Assembly (NCBI GenBank): GCA_902571005.1
Contig: CACGAG010000005.1
Coordinates: 1 to 64,000, forward strand
Source of the DNA: an uncultured Pelagibacteraceae bacterium
GTDB taxonomy: Bacteria > Pseudomonadota > Alphaproteobacteria > Pelagibacterales > AG-422-B15
Length of the DNA stretch: 64,000 nt
Direction of reading: 5' to 3'
Each line of letters begins with the position of its first letter. Positions within the stretch are counted from its first letter, which is position 1. The notes under the pieces are model-generated. The model made no database searches and had not been told where the DNA came from. It saw only the letters and a list, made by a program, of their open reading frames with translations. The translations under genes and the position numbers were made by a program. Positions 17,001 to 24,490 of the stretch are shown in pieces.

Positions 17001-18196
17001 TCTGAAGCCAAGGTTAAAACTTTATTGGACCCCGATACAGAAAAGGCATCTCCTGAACCCATTGTTCCTGGTGCACCACCAGTATATTCAAAATCCCTCA
17101 TCTGAACTTTTTTAGAGCCAGATGTTAGAGGATAAGTTCCAGTCGGCATGTCATATCCAGACATTGCGATTGTATTTTCTGGAATGGTGAAAATACCGAG
17201 AATTTCATTATCAAAGGTTACAATACCTCTATCTGACCCATATCTTCTATTTACATAGTCATTCAGGTAAACCATATAAACATTAACAGCGCCGTCATTG
17301 TCTGGATCATGACTTGACGTGGCTACTGCGTAATCAAAAACTAAATTACTTCCAGTTGTTACATTGGCTCTTTCAAGAGTAACGATATACCGGGTTCCCC
17401 CTGGATCTGTTTGACCGCCGGTGTTGTTTGTATAGCTTCCACCACCTGCCATGAAATTCATATTTGAATTATGTATCTCAACTGCATTTTGTGTTGCTGT
17501 TACACCGTTATCTAGGGCATATTGATAGCCTACAACTGTAGCATTTTTAGTTTCAATAATACCTGTTTGCTTTTCAAGATCCCAGTCTCCTCCTTTACCT
17601 GTTACATCGTCCGATGCTGCTACATCAGCGTCAGTAATCTCGGCAATTTGCTTAATTAAAATCTCACCGCTTTCATTGGCTGCAATGTTACAACCGTAGA
17701 ATAAGATATCACCATCAGCGCTTAAGCTTGCGCCAATGTCTTTTAAAGTTTGTTTGTATTCATTTAATGTTTCACTACTTAAAATCGCATCGCCAAATGC
17801 AATCTGACCTAGACTACCGTGACCGATAACATGAATGCCATCAATGTTTTTTTCATCAGCGAGAATATTTTGCATCTCTTTAAAACCATCCACATCACTT
17901 TGAATGATGTGAACTTCAGTATTGTCATCAAAACTTTCGATTAATACTTCAATGTCATCGACCGCACTATCAATGAACACAAATTGTTTTGTTCGTGTGT
18001 TTTGATTAATACTTTCACGATTTACAAATGGAAGTTTTGTATCTTGGTCGGTTTTAAAATTATTTTCTTTTAATTTTTGATCTAAATCAGTTTTGTTCGC
18101 ATTTGCTAAATCATCAATAGAATCGATTGCGGTTGCAACTGCAGCTCCATCGAGCATCATACGTGGTTCTAGTGCCTGAATTAGTTTTTTGGTCAT
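11072..18196 (-). CDS. Giant LEPR-motif, DUF4347, VCBS-repeat surface protein
   Basis: 2374 residues. There is no classical signal peptide; residues 9-18 are LEPRMMLDGA, the LEPR-XLL-type N-terminal motif of large repeat proteins. About 70-225 is a DUF4347 domain (IDGIHVIGHGSLGQIAFGD, GDILFYGCNIA). From about 412 to 1912 run about 12 VCBS/cadherin-like repeats, each ending near TFTYTVSDG...TLTITVTG and separated by Asp-rich VNDTDDVN-type linkers, probably calcium-binding. One Ig-like putative cadherin domain follows (about 1912-2010), then two copies of a LPEWISVNPETG module (near 2132 and 2268). No RTX nonapeptides are seen. It is most likely an adhesin. The first gene of the export operon downstream is 11 bases away. 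Confidence 0.85.
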   Translation of the reverse strand: MTKKLIQALEPRMMLDGAAVATAIDSIDDLANANKTDLDQKLKENNFKTDQDTKLPFVNRESINQNTRTKQFVFIDSAVDDIEVLIESFDDNTEVHIIQSDVDGFKEMQNILADEKNIDGIHVIGHGSLGQIAFGDAILSSETLNEYKQTLKDIGASLSADGDILFYGCNIAANESGEILIKQIAEITDADVAASDDVTGKGGDWDLEKQTGIIETKNATVVGYQYALDNGVTATQNAVEIHNSNMNFMAGGGSYTNNTGGQTDPGGTRYIVTLERANVTTGSNLVFDYAVATSSHDPDNDGAVNVYMVYLNDYVNRRYGSDRGIVTFDNEILGIFTIPENTIAMSGYDMPTGTYPLTSGSKKVQMRDFEYTGGAPGTMGSGDAFSVSGSNKVLTLASDNGLKGDFIRVVTRVASDPVVGNNDSGYINENLTLSVSDGASANDSTPDTSGEHTGDVLLNDTGGDGSDLFVSAINGGSLGSPVDGTYGQLTLYSNGSYSYSANKDAANELDASDTETDTFTYTVSDGSDTANATITITVAGVNDAPVGAADTGYIKEDGTLTVSNGGSAVTGTDSNNNNESGDTTGDVLLNDADPDASASLTVSAVQGQASNVGSNVTGTYGTLNLDANGSYTYIANQSAADALAVNATATDTFAYTVSDGTATSTVNLEITVIGIGPLGVNDTASVNENASINANNASSTGVLANDDDNAAYDSESLAVTNVSSNSTGNSGSATQGVLGTYGTLTVAADGTYTYTANTAAAEALDANDIVTDVFTYTVKDDDDKNSSTATLTITVTGVDDDPVAVNDTGYINEDGTLTVADGGSAVTGTDSNNNNESGDTTGDVLLNDTDADASATLVVSAIQGGSLGSGVNGTYGTLTLNANGSYTYVADQSGADGLAAGAVQTDVFTYTVSDGAGATSNGSLTITIKGIGPQGVADTASVTENATVTNNNAATNGVLANDDDNASFDQESLAVTAIVGASSGTVGGDTTGTHGTLSMNADGTYSYAATNDALDPGEQVDDVFTYTVKDDDNKNSSTATLTITVTGANDPITAVNDTDDVNAGSTITRSESDTQELDHDDTDPDGDDVSGSFTITNIRHGSDDYNPGQEITTSKGRLTVNANGSYTYVADQNGSTSLGNGVEADDVFTYTVRDHTGGDTDTATLTITITGSNNTAPVADNDGNAGTGYILEDQTLTVTNGSTGVTGLDSNNNNESGDNTGDVLNNDTDANGDTLTVSAISGGSVGAGGATGTYGTLTIQSDGSYTYNANNANSIAKDTTATDVFTYTVSDGNGGTDTADITITILGVNDAPSASNDADAVDEDATASKNAGAGVLSNDSDADTGSSMTVTAITGASAGSVGGSTDGTYGTLTINSDGSYSYTADKAAADQLAHNATANDVFTYTVTDNENATATATLTIVVTGKGPVGSADTASVNENVLLEKNEANGVLANDSGGDTENLIVTNISSNDTSNTGTAGQGVLGTYGTLTINANGSYSYTPDTAAAEALDKDDVVTEVFTYTVKDDNGVNSSTATLTFTITGVNDAIVAVDDTDSVDEDGTVTRLISDDQELDHDDTDVDTDDVSGSLTITDIRTGPKDGTGTDGTVGVALTGEFGTLTVNADGSYTYVADQDKSDQLTTGQTGTDTFTYTVSDGNDTSTAELSFTVTGINDNDPVAVDDTDTVNRDATIDRTNGSAFDLAIDDTDADNDTLTITEIRKGNNKGGGDAGTIGQPLVGEYGTLTLQADGSYKYVADQDSINNLGRGQSVVEHFNYTVSDGSRTSTGLLSITVNGISDPPVPVVDTLDIDAGAQTEKGANQGVLINDTDPDGDTLSVDSIRTGEENKTGTSGTIGTALPGTYGDLTMYSDGSYIYQANNAKALNPGETATEYFTYSATDGESSVEAQIAITVTGKNDPPEVLYPVRDPNTTTGTPFIIRHKQIFDDPDTGIYDIAEYKIIDPEDGTEISLPDGLRLKQNKIHGSISTPGTYSITIRAIDGEGLYADHTFTITVNAKPGEIVEKETPDEEPTSPSKPIVIKPKKDYLAAVQETITEAPVISDDGFTLDTISIADTASLSKPLKFNGGLRLMDAVANEVSGDTESDLKVGVKLNDDNQKNVELYSGQLSNGEALPEWISVNPETGETTADIPEGVEAIEVQLVALDKDGNTRDINIVLDKAKIKSDQDFTRGAVDQARVVVDNDSNVNLIRDNNNASSNTANNNLNAQTDFEGTMKLSSLQMDAGQYTIDVIDDNQSNVKMYKAELKGGGELPDWITIDPETGKIAADPSKGRTGLAAPAFLTESLQVLELKIIAEDEDGKERIIEVEIDLNEITETESDVENSETNDEVSFIPLDEQLKLHAKVADSYGEKIVSLVS
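15679..15735 (-). repeat. 57-bp exact repeat, copy 1
   Basis: This stretch is identical over 57 bases to 16450-16506 and sits in a longer similar block of about 150 bases. It encodes the NNNNESGDTTGDV region of one VCBS-like unit. The flanking parts have more differences, as expected after gene conversion or recent unit duplication. Confidence 0.85.
16450..16506 (-). repeat. 57-bp exact repeat, copy 2
   Basis: Second copy of the exact 57-base block at 15679-15735, 771 bases away, which is about two repeat units. Recombination between the copies would remove or add two units in frame (771 is divisible by 3). Confidence 0.85.
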
Positions 18197-18403
18197 GTTA
18201 ATTTATATAAATAAAATTTAGTAATTTATTGATAAATATACCTTTTCTGTATACAGCAGTAATGCTACTAAATGTAGCAAGATCGCAAAAAAAACCCAAA
18301 ATGAGCGGTTATATATACACTGAAATTACTAAAGTTTGGTATTACTTGCGCCGGATACGGTTACCCGTTAAGACAGTATCTTGGTTTTTATAAAAACAAA
18401 TAA
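18197..18403. promoter_or_regulatory. Divergent control region between the giant protein and TolC-like genes
   Basis: 207 bases with two palindromes close to the giant-protein side: CTGTATACAG (18247-18256) and TGCTAC-N5-GTAGCA (18263-18279). Nearer the TolC side, GATAC (18354-18358) can pair with GTATC (18376-18380), with an alternative inner ACGG/CCGT stem that shares bases with it. This could be a leader structure or an operator. No known riboswitch is recognised. Sharing this region would let both parts of the system be controlled together. Confidence 0.45.
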
Positions 18404-21226
18404 ATGGTCAACCCAATAAAAAAATTATTTATAGTTTTCATATGTTTGGCGCTCGTTGCTTGTGCGCGATCTCCAAGAGAAATTGATGCTGAGTCATTAA
18501 GTTTTTCAATTGCTGAAGATATTTCTGAACTTGAAGTTGATGCGTCTTTTCAAAATATTGACTTGCACACCGCAATTGCAATTGCTGTCAGAAACAATCG
18601 CGACTTAAGAATAAGTGTGATGGAGTCTGCTTTAGTAAATAGTCAAAAAGACCTTCAAAAATTTGACATGCTTCCTGATATTGCATTGAGTGCAGGTTAT
18701 TCTGAATTTACGAAGCTTCAACCTACTACAAGTAAAACTGTTACGACTGATGGCGGCACTGCCCCATCACTTGACGGGACAGAAGGTTATACAATCTCAA
18801 GGGACAAAAGTCAGGAAACAAGAGGTATTGAATTTACCTGGAATGCATTGGATTTCGGTCTTTCGTACATTAGAGCTGGGCAACAAGCTGATAGGTACTT
18901 AATTGCAAAGGAGCTTGAAAGAAAGGCTATTCAAAATATCACTCGTGATATTATTAGATCATATTGGAAAGCTCAAGCATCAGAAAATCTTCTTAAAAAA
19001 CTTAATCCACTTCTTCAAAGAGTTGAAGATGCACTGGCAGACTCTCAATATATAGAAGAGCTTTTAATTTCAGCGCCAATGGACTCTTTACTTTATCAAA
19101 AAGAGTTACTTGATGTACAACGAACACTTCAAACACAGCAACGTGCGCTTATAAATTCAAAAAATGAATTAGCAACATTAATGGGGCTGCTTCCTAATCA
19201 AAAGTTCACGCTCGCTGATAATGATACATACTTAACAAATCTTAAAATGGATATCCAAACCATGGAGGAAATTGCTCTTATTTCAAGACCGGAGTTGATG
19301 GAAAGTCGTTACCAAAAGAGAATTTCAAGCAAAGATACACGTGCTGCAATGTTGGCTCTAATTCCAAGTTTGAAGTTCAATGCAGCTTACGGTTACACTA
19401 ATAACAATTACCTGTTCAACCAAGACACATACGAATATGGGGCATCCATTGGAGGAAATTTATTTGATATTTTCTCTGTTGGAGCCAACAGAAAAGCTTC
19501 AAAAGCTAATCAAGAAATGATTGCTGAAAGACATTTAGCAATTGCGATGACGGTTCTGTCTCAAGTTCATTTATCAAATATCAATTACGATCTAGCTATT
19601 GAAGAGTATGACACCGCCCAAAGATATTTAGACGTTGCAAAAAGAATAAGTAAACAGGTCCAGAATGCCCAAAAAGTCTCAAGATTCGGTGAGCTTGAAG
19701 TTATTCGAGAGGAAGCAAGTCTTTTAGTTGCAGAGCTTAGAAAAGATTTAGCCTTCTCTGAGATGCAGCATAGCATTGGCCAGATTTATGCATCAATTGG
19801 TAAAGATATACTTCCTGAAAATCATCAAAACATGTCTATTGAGGATTTAAGTAACAACATTAAAACCAATTTGGCTGAGTGGGGAGTGACTTATCAAGCG
19901 GAAGTAAATGTTCCTTTGGATGAGCAAAGTCCACAACTGCTAATCATTAACGACCCAATTAATACGACGCAAAAAAGTAATAAATTTAAAATATCTAATG
20001 ATACATTCTCTATCACTGGTCCAGGAAAATTGAGATACTCAGTGACACAAGAAGATGGCAGTGATTTACCTCGATGGCTTGCATTTCTAACATCAGATTT
20101 ATCGATAGTTGGTAACCCACCGGAGGATGTATCAGGTATAAAACTTAAAATGACAGTTGCAAACGCCCTAGTATCAGCTGAGGACAATTTTGTTCTAAGA
20201 TTTGTTGATGAAGAAACTTTCCTTGCAAATGAAAGTCAGAAAGCAAGAGAAGAACTTGCGCGAATGAGCAGTTTAAGTAACGAAAATGAAACTTTACCCG
20301 TCGAACAGGTTGAAGAAAATACAATTGAGACAACAGAAATTGATGAAGCAATAGAAGTAGAAAAAACTTTACCTGAGCCAATAGAAACAGAATACGAGTT
20401 TAGTAATGTATCGGCTGAGGATTTAAATAATCTTTTAGACTCAGTTGATCAGCTACTTGAGGGGTCGCTTGACCAATTAAACGAAGAACCGGCTACACTA
20501 GAGTTTAATAATCAAGTTTTTGATGAAAGTGCTGATGCCAATACTGATGGGGAAATCGACAATGCAAATGAAGCGACTGCAAATGCAGCTGAAGAAAATA
20601 ATATTTTACCAACAAAAAAAATTATTCAAGAAAACAAACAGCTTCTAGCTGATAATGAGCAACTTCTAGCTGACAATAAGCAATTGCTCTCTGAAGCGGC
20701 TGAAGCAAAAGAAGAACTAGCTCAATTTGTTGAAGAAAATAAACAAAAGGAGTTAGCAGAAAAAAAAGCTCAAGAAGAACTTGAAGAAAAATTAGCAAAA
20801 GAGACTGAAGAGGCTTTAGAGAACTTAAATGAACTTATGGTCTCAGGCATTGATACTGAAACTAATTCTTTCAGCGCTCAGGCAAGTGAGGCAACAACGG
20901 CATCAGACGGTAATCTCTCAGAAGTTTCATCAGATGCTGAATATGCTTATATTAAGATAGGTTCATACAAACGCGGAAACTCGGCAAATAGCTTAATGAA
21001 TTACATATACGATTTAATGGGCTTTGATACTCGTTTCCTCAAATATGATATTAATGTTGAAAAATTTGATAAAAATGACTTCTCAGTAGTAATCGGCCCA
21101 GTTCCTATGGTTGAGGCTAAATCGATGTTAGAAGAACTTGATACTCAATTAAGTTCAGAGAATAGCTCAATTATTGACGCTGAGCTTACTTGTAATGAAG
21201 AAGTCATTCTAATGTGTTCAATTTAA
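18404..21226 (+). CDS. TolC-family outer-membrane lipoprotein with Ig-like, coiled-coil and SPOR extensions
   Basis: 940 residues, about twice the usual TolC length. A lipoprotein signal ends in LVAC (Cys20). Residues about 50-470 carry the two TolC repeats (DLHTAIAIAVRNNRDLRIS; later ARPELMESRYQKRI-like segment). About 505-600 is an Ig/cadherin-like module (LPRWLAFLTSDLSIVGNPP) resembling the LPEWISVNPETG modules of the giant protein. Then come an acidic linker, a coiled coil (about 740-830, repeats of LLADNEQ/KQ) and a SPOR-like domain (about 846-920) that could bind septal peptidoglycan. It is divergent from the export operon and is its likely outer-membrane channel. The stop codon overlaps that of the next, convergent gene. 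Confidence 0.8.
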   Translation: MVNPIKKLFIVFICLALVACARSPREIDAESLSFSIAEDISELEVDASFQNIDLHTAIAIAVRNNRDLRISVMESALVNSQKDLQKFDMLPDIALSAGYSEFTKLQPTTSKTVTTDGGTAPSLDGTEGYTISRDKSQETRGIEFTWNALDFGLSYIRAGQQADRYLIAKELERKAIQNITRDIIRSYWKAQASENLLKKLNPLLQRVEDALADSQYIEELLISAPMDSLLYQKELLDVQRTLQTQQRALINSKNELATLMGLLPNQKFTLADNDTYLTNLKMDIQTMEEIALISRPELMESRYQKRISSKDTRAAMLALIPSLKFNAAYGYTNNNYLFNQDTYEYGASIGGNLFDIFSVGANRKASKANQEMIAERHLAIAMTVLSQVHLSNINYDLAIEEYDTAQRYLDVAKRISKQVQNAQKVSRFGELEVIREEASLLVAELRKDLAFSEMQHSIGQIYASIGKDILPENHQNMSIEDLSNNIKTNLAEWGVTYQAEVNVPLDEQSPQLLIINDPINTTQKSNKFKISNDTFSITGPGKLRYSVTQEDGSDLPRWLAFLTSDLSIVGNPPEDVSGIKLKMTVANALVSAEDNFVLRFVDEETFLANESQKAREELARMSSLSNENETLPVEQVEENTIETTEIDEAIEVEKTLPEPIETEYEFSNVSAEDLNNLLDSVDQLLEGSLDQLNEEPATLEFNNQVFDESADANTDGEIDNANEATANAAEENNILPTKKIIQENKQLLADNEQLLADNKQLLSEAAEAKEELAQFVEENKQKELAEKKAQEELEEKLAKETEEALENLNELMVSGIDTETNSFSAQASEATTASDGNLSEVSSDAEYAYIKIGSYKRGNSANSLMNYIYDLMGFDTRFLKYDINVEKFDKNDFSVVIGPVPMVEAKSMLEELDTQLSSENSSIIDAELTCNEEVILMCSI

Positions 21227-22284
21227 CTCGTTATATCCTCATAAATATTGAAATAAAAGTTCATCATTTCTGTAAAATTTAATTCTTTAAATTTTAAAAA
21301 AATATCTACCTCTCCATTGAGTTTTGGGTAATTAACTCGGTAAATATTTCTCCCTTTTTTTTCAAGATGTTTCAATTCAATTAATTTCTTACTAGATCGT
21401 CTTACAGTTTCACGAGGCATTTTTGCTGCCTCAGAAATTGAAGATAGGTTTGTTGGAAGAAGATGTCCACTCTCATATAAATCTTCAATGGATTTATACT
21501 TTAATATACCGTGTCTGTTTTTAAAATATACCGCAGCTGAGAGTATTATACGATCAGCTGGTAAAAGTGATTGATCGCTACCTTCTAATGTAAGAATTCT
21601 TACCCAGAAGTGATATAAATGCAATCGTACCCTGTTCCATTTAGATTGTGAAAATTTTTTTGCATTGATTGAAGTTAGAGGCTTTAAATTAAAATTAATT
21701 TCAAAATAATCTTCAAGATTTACTATAAAATCATTCAATGAGCGCATTACTGATTTGTAAATATTACTTAATGAATTCGTAAATATATATGCTTGATAAG
21801 CGTCAAAATTTACAAGATATCCATATTTTGAATTCTTGGTTATCAAATCACTTTCTAAAACTGAATTTAAATATCTTCTCATACTTTCTTTTGGAATATT
21901 GAAATGATCTGAAAGTGAACTGATCGTAATTTTTTTACCAATGAATTGAGTAAATGATGACTGATAAATTGAATTATTAAGAAAATCTTCTGGATGCATT
22001 GCTAAAATTTCATTTCTATGTTCTTTGAATAAATCTTCATCGTGGTATGCATTTGTAAATGAAAAAAGTATTATAAAAGACAAAATAGCAATTACTTCAT
22101 CTTGCAGTCTTTGATCTTTTGTAATCCAACCTGTTGGACTATCTTCCCAATCTGACGGTTCGTGAATGAATAGATTTTGATGACGAGAAAGTTGAATTAA
22201 TAACAATAATGCAAGTTGGTCATCGTCCAACTTTAGAGTGTGCTCTACGACAGAGTCTCTTATTTTTTTTAAATTAGGATTCAT
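21223..22284 (-). CDS. Probable transcription regulator with two winged-helix-like segments
   Basis: 353 residues, not assigned to a named family. Two similar helix-turn-helix stretches are visible: SSLSDHFNIPKESMRRYLNS (about residues 118-137) and SISEAAKMPRETVRRSSKKL (near 282-301), each followed by a short hydrophobic wing. This looks like an internal duplication of a Crp- or MarR-like DNA-binding unit. The middle has no clear ligand-binding motif. It converges with the TolC gene (4-base overlap of stops) and is divergent from the GlnT-like gene, so it might control either side. DNA binding is inferred from the motifs only. Confidence 0.55.
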   Translation of the reverse strand: MNPNLKKIRDSVVEHTLKLDDDQLALLLLIQLSRHQNLFIHEPSDWEDSPTGWITKDQRLQDEVIAILSFIILFSFTNAYHDEDLFKEHRNEILAMHPEDFLNNSIYQSSFTQFIGKKITISSLSDHFNIPKESMRRYLNSVLESDLITKNSKYGYLVNFDAYQAYIFTNSLSNIYKSVMRSLNDFIVNLEDYFEINFNLKPLTSINAKKFSQSKWNRVRLHLYHFWVRILTLEGSDQSLLPADRIILSAAVYFKNRHGILKYKSIEDLYESGHLLPTNLSSISEAAKMPRETVRRSSKKLIELKHLEKKGRNIYRVNYPKLNGEVDIFLKFKELNFTEMMNFYFNIYEDITS

Positions 22285-22376
22285 TCTTAATTATACCCAA
22301 TATGGGTTTTTTTTACTTAAATATCAACAAACATTTACCTATTGAATAATCATCAATGCTGCGCATAATTATTTCA

Positions 22377-23696
22377 ATGTTCAAAAGCTTAAAAAAAATC
22401 GCAAAGCAAAAGAAAATCAAATATTTCTTAGTCACATTTGTTGATCTTTTTGGAGTGCAAAGGGCAAAACTCGTGCCTACTCGAGCTATTGGAGAAATGC
22501 AGAAAACAGGTGCGGGCTTTGGAGGATTTGCAACGCACTTGGATCTTTCATTTTCTGAACCTGATATGTTTGCTTTGCCTGATCCAGATAGCCTCATTCA
22601 ATTACCTTGGCAACCTGATGTTGGTTGGTTAGCAAGTGACCTGGTTATGAACAATAAATTGATGGATCAGTGTCCCCGTGTGATTTTAAAAAACCAAATT
22701 GAAAATTTAGATAAGTTAGACCTTACGATGAAGACTGGCGTTGAATGTGAATTTTTTATCTTAAATGAAGATGGCAGTGAAGTTGCTGACGCTCGCGATG
22801 ATGCTTTAAAGCCTTGCTATGATGTTGCTGCTTTAATGAGACGCTTTGATGTATTGAGTGAAATTTGTGACTCTATGATTAAATTGGGCTGGAACCCTTA
22901 TCAAAATGACCACGAAGATGCAAACGGTCAGTTTGAAATGAATTGGGACTATACAGATTGTCTCACAACTGCAGATCGTCACGTATTCTTTAAGTTTATG
23001 GTAAAATCAATTGCTGAAAAGCATGGATTGAGAGCGACATTTATGCCCAAGCCATTTAGTCAACTGACAGGCAATGGTTGTCATGCACATGTGTCAGTAT
23101 GGGATAAAAAAAAGAAAAAAAATTTATTTCATGACTCTTCTGACGAATTAGGTCTATCAAAAATAGGTTATCAATTCATTGGCGGTATAATGAAATCGGT
23201 AGACTCTTTTGCTGCATGGCTAAATCCGTGTCTTAACAGTTATGAACGATTAAATGCAAAAACAACAAATTCTGGATCAACTTATTCTCCAACTGCTGTA
23301 ACGTACTCAGGAAATAACCGTACACATATGATACGAATTCCAGATGAAGGACGATTTGAATTTAGAGCTGCAGATGGTGCCGTTAACCCTTACCTGCTTC
23401 AATCAGGAATTATAGCAATGGGTCTCGATGGAATGAAAAACAAACGAAGCCCTGGAAAACGCCTTGATATCAATATGTATACACAGGGTCACAAACTAAA
23501 AAGGGTGAAAAAACTACCAAACAGTCTAGAGAAAGCTATTAAAAAATTTAGCAATGACGCAGTTGTTAAGAAGTCAATTGGCGCAAAAGTTGTCTCGAAG
23601 TATGTAAAATTAAAGAAACGTGAGTTAAAAGAATTTAGTCAAGTAGGCGAAGCAAACAAAACAAGTTGGATGCGTAAAAATATAATTGATTGTTAA
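22377..23696 (+). CDS. Type III glutamine synthetase-like ligase (GlnT / gamma-glutamylmethylamide synthetase family)
   Basis: 439 residues from the ATG at 22377; an in-frame ATG at 22356 would add 7 residues, but the later start fits family N-termini (IKYFLVTFVDLFGVQRAKLVP region). Glutamine-synthetase fold residues are visible: GVECEFFIL, NGQFEMNW, GNGCHAHVS, NSYERLNA and the metal/phosphate motif RFEFRAADGAVNPYL. Members of this group make glutamine or gamma-glutamyl amides such as gamma-glutamylmethylamide from glutamate, an amine and ATP. No glutamate synthase-type partner genes (mgs/gma set) follow, while an amine importer and aldehyde dehydrogenase are nearby, so an amine ligase role is plausible. 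Confidence 0.8.
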   Translation: MFKSLKKIAKQKKIKYFLVTFVDLFGVQRAKLVPTRAIGEMQKTGAGFGGFATHLDLSFSEPDMFALPDPDSLIQLPWQPDVGWLASDLVMNNKLMDQCPRVILKNQIENLDKLDLTMKTGVECEFFILNEDGSEVADARDDALKPCYDVAALMRRFDVLSEICDSMIKLGWNPYQNDHEDANGQFEMNWDYTDCLTTADRHVFFKFMVKSIAEKHGLRATFMPKPFSQLTGNGCHAHVSVWDKKKKKNLFHDSSDELGLSKIGYQFIGGIMKSVDSFAAWLNPCLNSYERLNAKTTNSGSTYSPTAVTYSGNNRTHMIRIPDEGRFEFRAADGAVNPYLLQSGIIAMGLDGMKNKRSPGKRLDINMYTQGHKLKRVKKLPNSLEKAIKKFSNDAVVKKSIGAKVVSKYVKLKKRELKEFSQVGEANKTSWMRKNIIDC

Positions 23697-23698
23697 AA

Positions 23699-24298
23699 TT
23701 ATTTTGTGCCTAGAACAGTAGCTACCAGGTGAATTCTATCTTCTTCTCCACCATTAATAGCTGTGTGATATTTAGTGTTATCAGTTAAATAAATATTTCC
23801 ATCAGCAGGGATATGATGGCCAGTATGTTCAATGAACATTCGAGCTCCGTAATTGGTTTTGATTGCTATATGAAGTCTTCTTTCCGGATCTCTATGCCAA
23901 CTTAAAGTGGTGCGTGGTGGCATTTTAATCACACGACATCTGCCTATTTCAAAAAACTCATTTATTTTTTCATAAACATACTTGAAGTAAGTATTGTTTA
24001 ATTTTGGGTTAAAGAGCGTGTACCTTGTTTCATCAATGTATGGCTCCCTCTCCATTTCTTCAAATGACGAATCTGGTTTAGTCCAATATTTACCTCTAAT
24101 ATTGCCACCAAACCATTCATCCAGCTCTTTCTCATCATAATTAAGGCAAATAGCATTTGATTTAAGCATGCCTGGTTTTTGTTCAGAATTTTCAAAAGGT
24201 CTGATCTTTATTAAATCGCTAACAGCTTCATTTAATTTATCAACGTCAAACGAGATATTCTCAAGCCTTTCAATATATTGGTTAATAGGTGTGTACAT
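23699..24298 (-). CDS. AspH-like 2-oxoglutarate/Fe(II) dioxygenase
   Basis: 199 residues. The C-terminal half has the double-stranded beta-helix signature of aspartyl/asparaginyl hydroxylase-like enzymes: iron ligands HRD in LSWHRDPERRLHIAI and the distal His in NTKYHTAINGG, followed by Arg in EEDRIHLV that would bind 2-oxoglutarate. The N-terminal half is poorly conserved. The gene converges on the GlnT-like gene with 2 bases between them. It may oxidise a small amine or amide in the same pathway, or hydroxylate a protein; the sequence does not decide this. Confidence 0.75.
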   Translation of the reverse strand: MYTPINQYIERLENISFDVDKLNEAVSDLIKIRPFENSEQKPGMLKSNAICLNYDEKELDEWFGGNIRGKYWTKPDSSFEEMEREPYIDETRYTLFNPKLNNTYFKYVYEKINEFFEIGRCRVIKMPPRTTLSWHRDPERRLHIAIKTNYGARMFIEHTGHHIPADGNIYLTDNTKYHTAINGGEEDRIHLVATVLGTK

Positions 24299-24490
24299 TT
24301 TTTTTGCTAGTATCCAAGTTTAATATAGTATTTTCTATGATAATTAAAAGATCTACAGAGAATGAACCATGCTTAAATTGTCGCAGTTTTCTAAAAAAAA
24401 TAGAGAAAATTAGGTAAAAATTGCAATTTATTTGTTTGCATTGGACCCTTGGTAAGAGATAAGTAAGAGTTATAACTCAAAAACTATTTT
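24299..24490. other. Divergent spacer with M19 gene promoter
   Basis: 192 AT-rich bases between the minus-strand dioxygenase and the M19 peptidase gene. TATAAC at 24471-24476 is a candidate -10 box 14 bases before the ATG, implying a very short leader. There is no Shine-Dalgarno sequence. I see nothing else. Confidence 0.35.

Noticed and set aside
18354-18384. Cyclic-di-GMP or other known riboswitch upstream of the TolC-like gene
   Set aside because: I could not find the conserved core sequences of c-di-GMP-I, SAM, glutamine or preQ1 riboswitches; only short competing stems are seen.
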